A stretch of 64,000 nucleotides of DNA. It comes from Tetradesmus obliquus (lineage: Eukaryota; Chlorophyta; Chlorophyceae; Sphaeropleales; Scenedesmaceae). Positions 1 through 11,571 of this stretch are shown in pieces. Location: the NCBI GenBank assembly GCA_030272155.1, contig CP126195.1, positions 5,687,001 through 5,751,000 of the forward strand, given 5' to 3'. Every line of letters starts with the position of its first letter. Positions within the stretch are counted from its first letter, which is position 1. The notes under the pieces are model-generated. The model ran no database searches. It was not told the DNA's origin and saw only the letters and a program-made list of their open reading frames with translations. A program made the position numbers and the translations under genes.

Positions 1-642
1 GTAGAAGCAGCAGCAGCTGCAACTGAGTTTGTCATCACAATGCAGCAGCTACCTATAGGTTGAGGATGGCCCATGCCCGTGCCTATGCACAGGCACACTT
101 TGTGCTGCCGTTCCTCTATGCCTGCATCACGCACTGATAGGTCCTTGCACATGCAGCTTTTACCTGGTGACTTTTCCTGCAGCATCTTTTCAGCTGCTGC
201 CCGTGTCTTTTCAGGGAACCAGGCGTCCTTGCCGGGGCAGATGAACAGCAGAGGCACAGCTGCAGCCTCCAGCTCCTTAGGGATCTGCAAGGGGAGCAGC
301 AGCAGCAGCAGCAGCAGCGGTGGCGGCGGCAGCAGCAGCAGCAGGAGCGGCAGGGCAGGGCAGATACACAGTGGTTGCTGCACACACTGCACACCAGAGC
401 TACAGCCTCAAGCGATGCAGCAAACCAATGTTACTGTACCTACACAGTCTTCAAGGCAGCCTGCATACTGAGCATGTTCAGTTCGTCTAGCAGCAGCAAC
501 TGTACACAGCAGCAGCAGCAGCAGTTGTTGCCTCATGCGGTATCAAACCCCCACCCGTATCATGCCGCCTGGGTGTGCTGAGCAGACAGCGTCCAAGGTT
601 TGAGGCCTACTGGACATGAGCACTCCAACCAGTCCGCCTGAG

Positions 643-710
<68 letters not shown>

Positions 711-1291
711 TGGTGCATTCAGGTGATGTGCTCTCCATACAAGCCGGCACACATGTTGACTTGCAACTTGCATGCTGTGGGCGGTGTGCGCTGTCCTGCA
801 ACTGCTGGTTTGTTGGTTCAGCAAGTGGTGCTCGTTCCTGCTGTGAAAGTGTCTGCGACCAGCATCAACAAAGTGAGGATGCACATGTGCATGTTACCAG
901 CTCTTGTGGTTGTCCTCTGCCAAGCTCACCGTAGCAGTAGCTACTCAACCCGCCGCCCGCGAGCAACATCAATGCGGCAGCATCAGCGTCAGCATCAACA
1001 GCAGAAGCGGCCAGTCCACAGTAGCAGCAACAAAGCAAGCAGTTGAAACTTGAACTGCTGAGCAGAGTGTGCGTAGCAGCCCCTACTGCTTATGGACCTG
1101 CCCATCAAGCAGTGGTGCTGCACAGTCCGCCTGCCCCCTGCCAGCAACTGCTGTGGCCACACCTTGCTGCAGGTGCTGCATCCACTCAACCCTCAGCCCC
1201 ACAAACCATTTTGCAGCTGTTATTGCTGTTACTAGCAGCATTTCAAATACGTACGGCTGGCATGCTGACTTTGCTGCAGCTGCTTGTCAGG

Positions 1292-1330
<39 letters not shown>

Positions 1331-2367
1331 AAAAGTTTGATCTCACTCCCCCAGCAGGCTGCTGCTGCCACAGGCCTCACCCCTGCAGGCCGACCTTCTT
1401 TGCGCCATGCTTCTCTCGCAGCTCTGCCGTTGCTGCTGTCACGACATCAATGGCATAGTCTGCAGGGTGCCGCTTGAGCCAGGCGCCCTGCAGGCACAGC
1501 AGCAGCAGCGGCAGCAAGAACAGCAGCAGGCAGCACATGCTGAAGCAGTAGCCACCCACTTCGGTGCTGCACCTCATGGGAGGGAGTATTGTGTGTCCCT
1601 GCACAGCCACGCTGCATGCGAGGTATACTGGGACGGATTTAGCTGGCGACACACTGCTGCAGCAGCCACTGGCAGCACCTAAGCGCTGGCCAAGCAATGG
1701 TCAAGTCAATATCTGCCTGCCATCTATGGCTTGCAAACTTGGCAGTGACCAATGCTGCTGCTGTAAAATGACAAGTAATATGCAAAGGCATGGTTACGTG
1801 TTGTGCTGACACCCACCCTGCCCAACCACTTCCACGCCAGCCACAAATAGCAGTAATTGCCAATGTTGCATTGTAGTACTTGGTGCTGCTGATGCCGCTG
1901 ATGCTGTGCAACTCACCATGCCCATCCACTTCCATGCCAGCCACAAGTAAGAGCGCGCCTTTCCCAGCAGTGACAGCCCAGGCAGCGATTCATACGTCAG
2001 CAGCATCTGCATGTCCATTGGCTCCCCTTTAAAGTAGTCTGGCACCACACACAAGAAGCCATTTTCTGCAAATGCATCCGCAATGAGCCTGCAGGCACAT
2101 AGCGGTTCCACACAACGATTGGGTTACAAGCAGGTGTTACATCGGCTCGCTGGGCTAGTGCCTGAGGCAGGAGTCTCCTGTTCTGTGGCATTGGAACTGG
2201 TAACAGGCGCCCAGCCATGCCAGGTGGCACTTCACATCAAGATAATTCAGATGTATCAACTGCAGCCAGAAGTTGCCTCTGGTGACGTTGATTTGGTTTG
2301 TGATCAACAACCCACGCCTAGGCCAAGTGCCTAGGCTGTACATGGTTGGTATGCACCTCGTGCAGCA

Positions 2368-2405
<38 letters not shown>

Positions 2406-3081
2406 CTCGCACATTTTTTGCAGCACGATGCTGGCTGTTTGTCCCACCTGGCATTCGGCAGCTTGTAGCCAAATACGTCAGTGCCAAGGATGATGGCAGC
2501 GCTGCTGCCTGTGGATGGCTCGCTGCAGCAGACAAGAGAAATATACAGTAATGTCACACGTCAACATGCACGATTGAGTTGTAGCTAGCAGAAGGCACTC
2601 TGCTCACTGCTGCCTGTGGACGGCTCGCTGCAGCACAGGCAGCGTCACTAATTGATGATCAGAACAAATATGTGATAGATGCACGATGAGAAGATATGCA
2701 GACTAAGTTGAAGTTGTTGGCTGTTGGCGATTCTACGAGGTACAGCTGTTCAGTAAAGTGCACAGCGTTGTCAGCTGTGCATGAAGTGCAAGACTGTGTG
2801 GTGGTGCTGATGCGAGCACAGCCTGGGCAGAAGCAAAAGCTGGATGATGCACACAATTGCATGACAGATAGGGAACCATACGCAGGGATATAAGCCTTGC
2901 AGAACTGAGCAGCAGCATTGGGGCTGCTGCACTGCAGCAGCAGCACCAACCCATCAAGCAGCAGCACCACCACCATGTGCACAGACCTAATGTAGCAAGG
3001 CACGCCTGCAATCGTGGACTCCGTCCCCTTGGGTGTTCCCTCATCCAGGCTCCCTATCACGCAGTTTGCACACACTGCCAT
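1..3081 (-). CDS. Dienelactone hydrolase family protein, copy 1 (3' end outside window)
   Basis: Alpha/beta-hydrolase of the dienelactone hydrolase/CMBL family, probably soluble, substrate unknown. Exons in coding order: 3081-2987, 2522-2448, 2088-1917, 1487-1381, 940-930, 637-555, 284-164; the last exon lies left of base 1. All junctions are GT-AG and phases agree. The ATG at 3081 begins MAVCANC, followed by GSLDEGTPKG; it is the first ATG of this open frame that suits the family, but a start further upstream cannot be excluded. Motifs seen: DVFGYKLPN, VVPDYFKG, the nucleophile motif GYCYGG (Cys about 152, encoded by the 11-nt exon 930-940) and the Asp of CPGKDAWFPEK (about 201). The catalytic His should lie in the missing exon. 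Exon lengths from exon 2 to exon 7 match copy 2 (exon 6 differs by one codon), so the two genes are tandem duplicates. A partial copy of the exon 2 head lies at about 2594-2632. Confidence 0.85.
645..709. repeat. (CAG)n run, about 22 units
   Basis: Uninterrupted CAG on the plus strand, hence CTG on the transcribed sense strand of dienelactone hydrolase copy 1. It lies just upstream of the exon 6 acceptor and is read as intron; poly-Ala or poly-Cys ORFs here are artefacts. Confidence 0.95.
930..940 (-). other. 11-nt microexon of dienelactone hydrolase copy 1
   Basis: On the minus strand CTACTGCTACG is preceded by AG and followed by GTGAG. The upstream exon ends CTG CAG GG and the downstream exon begins GC GGA, so the join reads L-Q-G-Y-C-Y-G-G, the nucleophile motif of the family. 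Skipping this exon would remove the catalytic Cys and shift the frame. The paralogue has an equivalent 11-nt exon at 5139-5149. Confidence 0.85.
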
Positions 3082-3623
3082 TTGATTGCTGCTTGAGGCA
3101 ACGTTGACTACTGGTGCTGTCGGGCTTCCCGCTCCGAAAGCAGCTTCAAGCAGGTCGCTCCTCAAAATAATACCTTGATGTGCTAGCAGGTAAGATATTG
3201 GAATATTAGTTTTTCTCAAAGTGTCTACAGCGGACAAGCGAACACTTGGGCGCTGGTTGCAGACGGTGCAGGGGACCCTTAGGAGCACACGTGCCAGTTT
3301 TCCCAGATGCGGCACTCGGACTGGCTGGAAGGCGGCATATTGCTTTTGAAAATGATCTGCCAGATAAACGGTTTAGCCTTCAAGCAGAGTGAAGCATCCT
3401 GCATCAAGGTCCTGAGCCCATGCTTGCTACTAACAGTCACCTACAACAGCAGGCAACTGCTGGCAGCAATCCAGCTCTGCACACACGCTAATGGCGTTTA
3501 CACTTTTTTTTTTCAACCCTTCTGAATCTTACGGAGTTACCTGGTGTGGTCAATGCAGCATGCATGCACAGTGCAAACTGCACTGCCATGTCTAGCGTTG
3601 CCCTCAGAGTCTAGTGAAGTTAA

Positions 3624-4197
3624 CTAGAGCACCAAGCCAACAGCCGCTGCAGCATCAGCCTGCCCCTGCACTGCAGGCGGCTGCACTCCTTCCAGGTGCT
3701 GCTTGAAGAACCCTATACCCTGCTGCAGTGCGTCCTGCCGCGCTGCATTGACTGCCGGGTCGGCCTTGCTGCCTCGCACTGCAAAGCCATGCTGCGTGCC
3801 GGGGTAGAGGATGAAGCGCCCGAGATCTGGCAGCAGCAGCGGCAGCAGCAGCCACAGCAAGATAAACACCGAAGCAGCAGCAGCCGACAAATCTGTACTG
3901 GAGTCCACAGCATCCAAACCTTGTCACGCGGACCACCCTGCACTACAGCAAACCTTTCAAATGGCATTACAGCATACCGGTATGTAGTGCACTTGCCAAA
4001 TCCCTGATGCCCTGCATTAGAACACGTTGTGCTTCTAGGCTTGCAGCCAACAGCAGCAAGCTGCTGGCTCGCACCTGGCGACTGCTGCTGCAGCAGCTGC
4101 TGCGCTGCTGTGCGCGTCTTCTCAGGGAACTGCGCATCACTGGCTGCACAGATGAACTGCAGCGGCACCTGCACTGCCTGGATATCCTCAGGGATCT

Positions 4198-4254
<57 letters not shown>

Positions 4255-4693
4255 TGAATGAATGAATGAATGAGCTACGCGTGGTGTGTTCACACTTAAC
4301 ACCCACGTAAGGTAAGGAAGGGTACGTGTGTGGCAATGAGGATACCTCATGCGCCTCCACGCCTCCTACCATCCCTACCGTACCCGAGGGTCCGGCAGGG
4401 TACCCGTGGGGCCATAATATATGCCACCTCTTGCGTCTCTTGGTGGTTATGTGCGGAGGGATCTGATCTGGGCAGGCACAGCAGCAGATGCTGATTGAAC
4501 AGCCGCAGGAGTGTGCTTTGCAGTACATCCACATGCAGTGGCGCAGCAAATCACATGGTCCGCTAAGCAATGTGGAAGTTCAACTGCGCTCACAAGAACA
4601 TCTAAATGGACGAATTTATACGGCTTCAGGACCCTGAAGCACATGTGCTGCATTCGGAGAAACTAAGAAACGAACGAACCACTAGCAGCAGCT

Positions 4694-4724
<31 letters not shown>

Positions 4725-5484
4725 CATAACCAGCAGCAGCAGCAGCAGCTCACCTTGATGAGGCCTGGGTGGGCGGAGCAGACTGCGTCAACCGACTCAG
4801 GCTTGGCTGCCATCTTCACCCCAACCTTGCCGCCTGCACGCATGCATCCCGCAGCAGCAGCAGCAGCAGAAGCAGCAGCAACAAATAAACAACTGCTCAG
4901 TACCAAACCCATCAAACAAGGTACAATGGTGCATGCGTGATGGCCACTCTCTCACTGCAATCTCCTGAAGAGGATCATCACAGCATGTCTCAACACTGGC
5001 TGAATCATCATTCAGGAAAGTTACTATCTCCTGCATCACAGCGTTGCTGCAACTGCTACAGGATAAGACATGTGTTTGAGCCGGGGTTTTGACACAGAGG
5101 TTCCAGTACTCTGTAACCTGCTGACCAGTGACACTCACCGTAGCAGTAACTGGAACCCAGTGAATAGGCAGGATTGTCGGCGCAGCAGCAGGCATGCCGG
5201 CAGCAGCAAAAAGGACGTTGTCAGCAGCTGACAAGGGTGGGGTAACAGCAGTACATGTGTACTGCCGTACGACAGAAAGTGCTGGGCGGCTTGCACATGG
5301 CATCTGCTTCTTCATAGGTAACAACAATCGCAATAACAGGATGCTATCTGGATTACTGCTGTTGCGCGGCATGCCCACTGTCCCAATGCATGGCTTGCGG
5401 CCGCAACAATGACACAGTGACTGCACCGCTCACCTGCCGGGGGAAGATCCCTGTGGTCACAGCACTGTTCAAGCATGGCTGCAC

Positions 5485-5515
<31 letters not shown>

Positions 5516-7300
5516 AAAGTCAACTCTTCTGGCAGACCGCTGCTGCTGCCGCAGGCCTCACCCCTGCAGGCCGACCTTCCTTGCGCCATGCTTCTCCCGT
5601 AGCTCCGCCGCTGCTGCTGTCACAACATCAATGGCGTACTCCACTGGGTGCCGCTTGAACCAGCTGCCCTGCAAGCACAGCAGCAGCAGCAGCAGCAGCA
5701 TGCACAAGTGTTTATCTTCGCTTCAGGAAAAGAGCACGGTATGGCCAGTAAAAATCTGACAGCAGACTGAACGCCTGCATAGCAACATACATATACACTG
5801 CACGCAGTCAATCTGCACACACTGCTCTGCACAAAATGCACCGGCCGGGCAACAAGGAACATGGCTGCTGCAGATGCAGTACTCACCATGCCTCCTATCT
5901 GCCCAGCCAGCTGTGCATAGCCGCCCAGCTTGCCCAGCAGTGACATGCCAGCACAGTACAGCCATAAAATTTACTGCACAGTTGGCTTACTCAGCCCTGC
6001 AGATGCAGTACTCACCATGCCTGCTGTTTGCCCAGCCAGCTGTGCATAGCCGCCCAGCAAAAGGGACATGCCGGGCACCGCCATGCATGCACATGAGATG
6101 CCATGTTCATCCAAGATGTGCAGCATAATGTCCTGCTGTGCAGCTGCATTGCACAGAACCTAAAGCACTGCTGCTCACCATGCCTACTATCTGCCCAGCC
6201 AGCTGCGCATAGCCGCCCAGCTTGCCCAGCAGTGACATGCTTGGCAGGGCCTCATATGTTTCCAGCAGCGCTATGTTCATGGGTGCTCCTTGGAAGTAGT
6301 CTGGCACCACTGTGAGGAAGCCGTTGTCTGCAAAGACATCAGCAATCAGCCTGCAGGAATAAAAACACACACACATGGTCTGCATGAGTGTTTCAGTGGG
6401 AAGGTGCAGGTATGTTCATGGGCTCCCCATGGAAGTAGTCTGGCACCACTGTGAGGCAGCCGTTGTCTGCATAGACATCAGCAATGAGCCTGCAGGATCA
6501 AGGTGCAGAGCACATTTGTGAACTGTGGTGGGGGTGGATGCGAGGCAAATTCAGCTGCTGCTGATGAACATGTTGCTACTGCTGAACCAGTCATTTTCTG
6601 CACTACCTTAGGCCGACAAATCCCTGCCAAAAACTGGATGCATGCCAGTTGCACAGCCATCTGCCTGCCACGTTGCCACTTCTAAACAGCCGAAATGAAG
6701 TGCTCAGCATGACAGTGGCTCGCCGCCAGGGCAACTGCTGCATGCGTGAAGTCACATCAGCAAGCTGTCAAGTCAGTATCTGTGCGAATGTTCAAACACA
6801 TAACAAAGCAGCTGTACCTCGAGTTGACCAGTTTGTAGCCGAAGATGTCTGTCGCTAGAATGATGGCACAGCCATTTGGGGAGGACGGCTGGCTGCAGCA
6901 GCACAGAACACGCAATGTAGCCAGAAACAGGCAGCAGTTTAAAAGGGCCTGTGAGTTTATGACTCGTACTTGCAAGTATGGTCAGTGCAAATGTAAGGAA
7001 ATTTGCTTTAGTAGCTGTGGATAGCAGCACGCAGTACACCACCAGCAGCAGCACAGGGTGAGTGCCAACACACCTGATGTAGCAGGAAACGCCTGCTATC
7101 ACTGACTCCTTGCCTTTTGGTGTGCCCTCGTCCAAGCTTCCTGTTAGGCAGTCCTTGCACGCTGCCAAGCGTTGCCTAGATGCGTGTCGGTGCTGTTGCC
7201 ACAGTCGTGGAGCTGCTGCTGCTGCTACTGCTTTCGGGCCCGCTTTGATGCGAGCGGGCAGCGCTGCGCCGCTGCATCTGGTGTGCGAGGAGACTTGCAT
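3624..7300 (-). CDS. Dienelactone hydrolase family protein, copy 2
   Basis: Complete paralogue of the previous gene, 331 residues. Exons: 7300-7074, 6892-6818, 6350-6179, 5668-5562, 5149-5139, 4833-4754, 4195-4075, 3826-3624; total 996 nt. The ATG at 7300 gives about 65 Ala/Arg/Ser-rich residues before GSLDEGTPKG, possibly an organelle transit peptide (inference). The triad is Cys196 in GYCYGG (microexon), Asp244 in CAASDAQFPEK and His277 in YPGTQHGF. DIFGYKLVN and VVPDYFQG also match the CMBL/dienelactone hydrolase family. Partial copies of exon 3 sit in the flanking introns: its head with acceptor at about 6411-6495, and its tail with donor at about 6012-6060 and 5886-5960. A (CAG)19 run (CTG on the sense strand) abuts the exon 7 acceptor. 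Confidence 0.9.
4198..4252. repeat. (CAG)n run beside an acceptor
   Basis: About 18 CAG units on the plus strand, followed by about five GAAT units. In the sense of the minus-strand dienelactone hydrolase gene this is (CTG)n leading directly into the AG of exon 7. Confidence 0.95.
5139..5149 (-). other. 11-nt microexon of dienelactone hydrolase copy 2
   Basis: Minus-strand TTACTGCTACG lies between an AG acceptor and a GTGAG donor. Joined to the flanking exons it completes G-Y-C-Y-G-G with Cys196. Length and phase are the same as in copy 1, and only the first base differs (third codon position of Gly), which is what a conserved functional exon should show. Confidence 0.87.
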
Positions 7301-8042
7301 TTTTAGCGAAGTATAGGAGCACCAAAAGCACGGAGTTGTCTGTAGAAGTTGCACAAATGGCTGACCTGCACGTACAAGCAACGGATCTGTAGCTATTTTC
7401 GGCTCGGACCCGCTTTCAGGTGTGATTGCGCATGGATGAACCCCAGTTTAACTGATTCACAGCAGTTCTGCTGAAAACTGCGGCCCAACGTTGTAGTAGT
7501 GCCTGCAATATATGCGGTCGGGTAGTAACAGGTTACAGGGCAGTGTGTTTCACAACTTGCACAGCTCACAGGGCACGTTCGTACTGTATGATTCATAAGA
7601 ACCCAAGAAATATCGCGTGAAATGAGCATGCGGACCATGCAATGTGGTGTAGCACTACATTTGCCAAGTTGCAAGTTGCACCCTTGCAGACAGTCACAAG
7701 CCAACCCGCAACCACTGCTACAGCCCAGTACACGTTGCTTGCCGATGCACGCACACCCAAGCCATTTGCGCCGAAACCATAATGACACGTTGAATGAGAT
7801 TTGAAACTCAAGGCGGCGGACATATGCTGCATGAGGAGAAGGGCCAAGTCGCCCACCACGCTCTACAATTTTAGCGCTGCGCTGCAGTGCACAGCCTTGC
7901 GCTCAACGCAGCTGCCGCAACACCGCACTCCTACTCAGTATGAACGCGACTCCACAAATGCAATGCTGTGACTCACTCTTACAATAAGCATATGTCATCC
8001 CTCACACTCCAACCGTGACCCTCACCCCCAGCCCGTCACACT
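7301..8042. other. Intergenic: dienelactone hydrolase copy 2 promoter side and pirin 3' flank
   Basis: No exon with family similarity or consistent splice sites was found. It should hold the promoter and 5' UTR of the gene starting at 7300 and the 3' UTR of pirin. Short ORFs on both strands look random. Confidence 0.5.
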
Positions 8043-9370
8043 TCACAGCTCGTCATCTCCCTCCCACACATTGTCCCGCGGGTCCTGAAGCCGCCCAGCC
8101 TGATAGTCAGCAAAAGCCTGCGCAATCTCCTGCTGGCTATTCATCACAAACGGCCCATGCTGCACGATCGGCTCGCCAATCGGCTGCCCGGCAATCAGCA
8201 GGAACTTCAACCCTGAACCCTCGCCCTGCCCGTAACCGTTACTTTCGCCGCCACTTGACACACCTGACACAGCCGAATCCAATGCTGAGCTGGCAGCAGC
8301 AGCAGCAGCTTCTGCAGTGATGTGGTCACCACCACCTAACATCAAAGCGTGCTGCATCTTAGCCGGACTGCCGCTGATGCTGCCAGCGCCATCATACACA
8401 TACGCAAACCCTGACCAGCCCTGTGGCACCTGCAGCGTCACTGCTGCTCCCGGCTGCAAAATGACGTCATATAACATGCCCGGGTTCTTCATGACAATGG
8501 GGCCATTGGTGCCAGCATGTTGGCCTGCCATGACACGCACACGGCTGCCTGCTGCTTCTACTGCAGGGATGTCAGAGGCCTGGTAGTCCTGGTACCTGTA
8601 GGGTTCAGAGTTGAAGTGCAGCATATTGTTTAGTGCCCATCTGCTGGACAACGTTGTGATTGCAGGGATGTCAGAGGCCTGGTAGTCCTGGTACCTGTAG
8701 GGTTCAGGGTTGAAATGCAGTACATGTGTTAGTGCCCATCTGCTGGACAAGGTTGTGATGCAGGGATGTCAGGGGCCTGGTAGTCCTGGCACCTGTGCGT
8801 GTTATGAGGGATCAAACAGCGCAGCCAAAAGTTTAGTGCATGTAAAGATGGACAGTCTAGCATGTAGTGGACCTGGTGTATGCTGCAGCTGATGAGGGCT
8901 TCACTGCGTATATGCCAGAGGCCTGGTAGTCCTGGTACCTGTACCGTTAAGAGTTGAAGTGCAGCATATTGTTTAGTGCCCATCTGCTGGACAAGGTTGT
9001 GATTGCAGGGATGTCAGAGGCCTGGTAGTCTTGGTACCTGTGCGCATTTTGAGAAGTCAAACAGCGCAGCCACGCGTTCAGTGCATGTAGTGGACCGGGT
9101 GTATGCTGCAGCTGTTGAGGGCTTCATTGCAGAGATGTCGGAGGCCTGGTGTTCCTGGTACCTGTCAGGTGGAAGGTTTGAGCAGTGCAGCACAGGTATA
9201 AATGTCGGTTGTTTTGTCTGCGGCTGTCAAAGTTTCACTGCAGCGCCATAGTAGCCGTTAGCAAGCAAACAGATGGAAAAGCTTGCAGCAGCAGATGCAT
9301 ACTAGAGTCAACTTCAGCACATGCAACACAAACCATGCATACACCCAAAACTCCTCACTGCACATCCAGC

Positions 9371-9403
<33 letters not shown>

Positions 9404-10958
9404 GCGCGCACCTTGGCTTTGTCATCTTGTGCTTGCGTGGCAGGTTGATCCACAGCTGGAAGCCCCACAGCCGGCCCTGCCGCCCCACAGGCATCTCAGA
9501 GTGCACCAGGCCGCGGCCCGCCGTCATCCACTGCACCCCGCCAGGGCCGATTACGCCCTGCAGCCAGACAAGGGAAGGGGAGGAGCGGCAGCAGGGGCAG
9601 CAGCAAAGTCAGCAAGAAGGTGGGCTGCATGAGACTCACAAAGTTGAAAGGGTGTTGAGTGATGATCGCAGCACCGCGGAGTGACATTGGCTGCGGGTTT
9701 GATTTGTGGTGTGGACAGCACACTGCCACATCCACTGACCGAGAAACCTAGGCTGCGATGTGGTGTTTTAACACCGTCTTGCTGCTGCATGACTCGGTTG
9801 CCGTGTTAGACAGCAAATCAATGCAACAAAAGTAAATGAGTTTCTAATGTATTCCGCTTATCACTCACCGCGTTGCCTGCTGAGTCCTTGTGCTGCATCT
9901 CGCCCTCAAGCATGATGGTGCAGGTCTCAAAACCCCTGCAGCACAGCAGCAGCAGCAGCAGCACAAGCAGCAGCAGCAATCCTTCATGTCGCACATGCAG
10001 TTGCAAGCACATTCACTGACGTAGCAATAGCCAACATGCAGACACGCCATCATTGGTTGGTGCAGTTGTGCGCTCTGCCAGCTGTGCGTCCCAAAGATGT
10101 GCATTGCAGTGTGAGACCAACTTGCAGGAAACTTGCAGGAACTTTGCAGGAACTTGCAGGAAACGTGCAGGGCCACACCTGTGTGGGTGATCAGGAAAGC
10201 CCGCGCTGGCCTGGTTGACTGGCAGCTTCAGCTCATCAAGCATCAAAAAAGGGTCCAGATTACGCAGCTTGGGCGTGCCCACCTGCAGCACAGAATAGAA
10301 AGGAGCAGCAGCGGTGACAGCAGCAGCAGCAGCAGCAACGCAGATTGTTATGATGAGATTGAAGACTGGCTGGATGGTTACGCTGCTGCTGTCGGTCAGG
10401 TGATGTTGAGTGCGCCTGCCATTCACCTGGCTGTCACATGCCTGCCGGCTGACTTCTCCCAGGACAGCTCCAACGGTAGCAGGTTCGATGCATGCCAGAA
10501 CAAGAAATTTTTCGGCACATTTGTTGTTGCATTGATCTGCTGGCACCAATGACTAGCAGCAGTGGCGCAATACTGCATTTCTGTTCTGCCCAGCCTGTTG
10601 CAGCACTCACTGTGCGGCGGATCTGCACGCCAGCCCCCTCGCTCAACCGCATGCCCTCCACCACCTTCACCACTGGACGCAGCATCTGTGTGGCTGTTGA
10701 CATCGTGTCTGGTGTCGCTTCTACTGCTTTTACTCCTGCTGCTGGTGGTGCTGCTGCTGTGGCTACTGTTCTCGCTGCTGCTGTCGCTGCCGTGTGTGCA
10801 GCGCCGTCTATGTTGCTTCGTTCACGTGCTGTGTCTTTTGTGTTGGGCAGAAAAGCTGCGCCTTGATAGCTTGCGAGCAAATAGTACACGAAGATTAGCA
10901 GGCAAGCGCCAGCTGCGAGTTGCGGAAGCTTTGAAAGCCTTTTTCGGGCAAACGCCAT
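8043..10958 (-). CDS. Pirin family protein with N-terminal membrane anchor
   Basis: Pirin, a bicupin metal protein (nuclear cofactor or quercetinase-like in characterised members). Exons: 10958-10611, 10282-10179, 9935-9869, 9557-9412, 8595-8043; 1218 nt, 405 residues. The four metal ligands of the family are present: His148 and His150 in FPDHPHRG, His192 and Glu194 in [28 protein letters not shown] and [11 protein letters not shown] are also typical. Residues 1-116 are not pirin: a basic start (MAFARKRL) precedes a hydrophobic stretch at about 13-33 ([15 protein letters not shown]), then an Ala/Thr-rich linker. This predicts a membrane or targeted pirin, unlike the soluble family norm. Start choice: ATG 10958 is the first ATG of the frame and lies 28 bp after a TATATA. 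Five extra copies of the exon 5 head lie upstream of exon 5. Confidence 0.9.
8596..9161 (-). repeat. Five extra copies of the pirin exon 5 head with acceptor
   Basis: The first 30-40 bases of exon 5 (encoding [11 protein letters not shown]) with the preceding intron end recur with copy starts at about 8694, 8792, 8938, 9037 and 9161. Only the copy at 8595 continues into the rest of the exon. The copy at 8694 is open and in frame with the real exon, so its use would insert 33 residues. Confidence 0.9.
10113..10172. repeat. Short tandem repeat in pirin intron 2
   Basis: Five imperfect 11-13 bp units of the form AACTTGCAGGA directly follow the exon 2 donor on the transcribed strand. No further function is visible. 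Confidence 0.7.
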
Positions 10959-10985
10959 GTCATAATGGCGCACAAAAAAATCCAC

Positions 10986-10991
10986 TATATA
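10986..10991 (-). promoter_or_regulatory. Possible TATA box of the pirin gene
   Basis: TATATA about 28 bp before the ATG at 10958. If functional, transcription would begin almost at the ATG and the 5' UTR would be very short, so either the leader is minimal or this match is chance. Confidence 0.3.
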
Positions 10992-11039
10992 GACATGGTC
11001 CAGCGAGCGAGAGGAATACACCAGGTGTCATCCGCTAAT

Positions 11040-11432
11040 GCTTAGACCCAATGTTACTGGTTAGTCACCCTGAGCAGAGCAGCTGACTCTAAGGACCACC
11101 ATACGATGCACTGAAGACTGTCGTTTCTGAGGCACAGCCAGCGCAGAACGTTGCGTGCAAATGATCAATAACCGCCAGCTGGTGCAGCGCAACAAACCAA
11201 AGAGCCTTCAAAGCACCCTTGCAGCTCAGCCTGATGCCAGCCAGCATCACTGTAGTGCAGCAACTGCTACCACCACTGCCACTAAAGAAAGTACAACATT
11301 TTCAGCAAATGCTGTTGCTGCAAGTGCCACCGCCACTGCCACAGTGCTGACTTCACTTCGTCTGTCAATCTTCGCAGCTTGCAGGGGCCACCAACGGCGC
11401 CAGGCTGGCGCCACTACCCCAGGCCTGCCCCT

Positions 11433-11470
<38 letters not shown>

Positions 11471-11509
11471 CATGAGAGCTACAGAACCATGCGTTTGACC
11501 CATTACTCC
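11040..11509. other. Intergenic between pirin and quinone oxidoreductase
   Basis: Promoter side of pirin and 3' flank of the oxidoreductase. It contains a CTG run at about 11439-11470 (plus strand) and no recognised gene. Confidence 0.5.
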
Positions 11510-11539
11510 TCACAGCTTGCTGAGTTGGCCAGGTCCCTG

Positions 11540-11571
<32 letters not shown>

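Noticed and set aside
543-884. Poly-Ala or poly-Cys proteins from CAG/CTG runs here and elsewhere
   Set aside because: Triplet runs are open in all frames; without flanking conserved sequence they are not evidence of coding.
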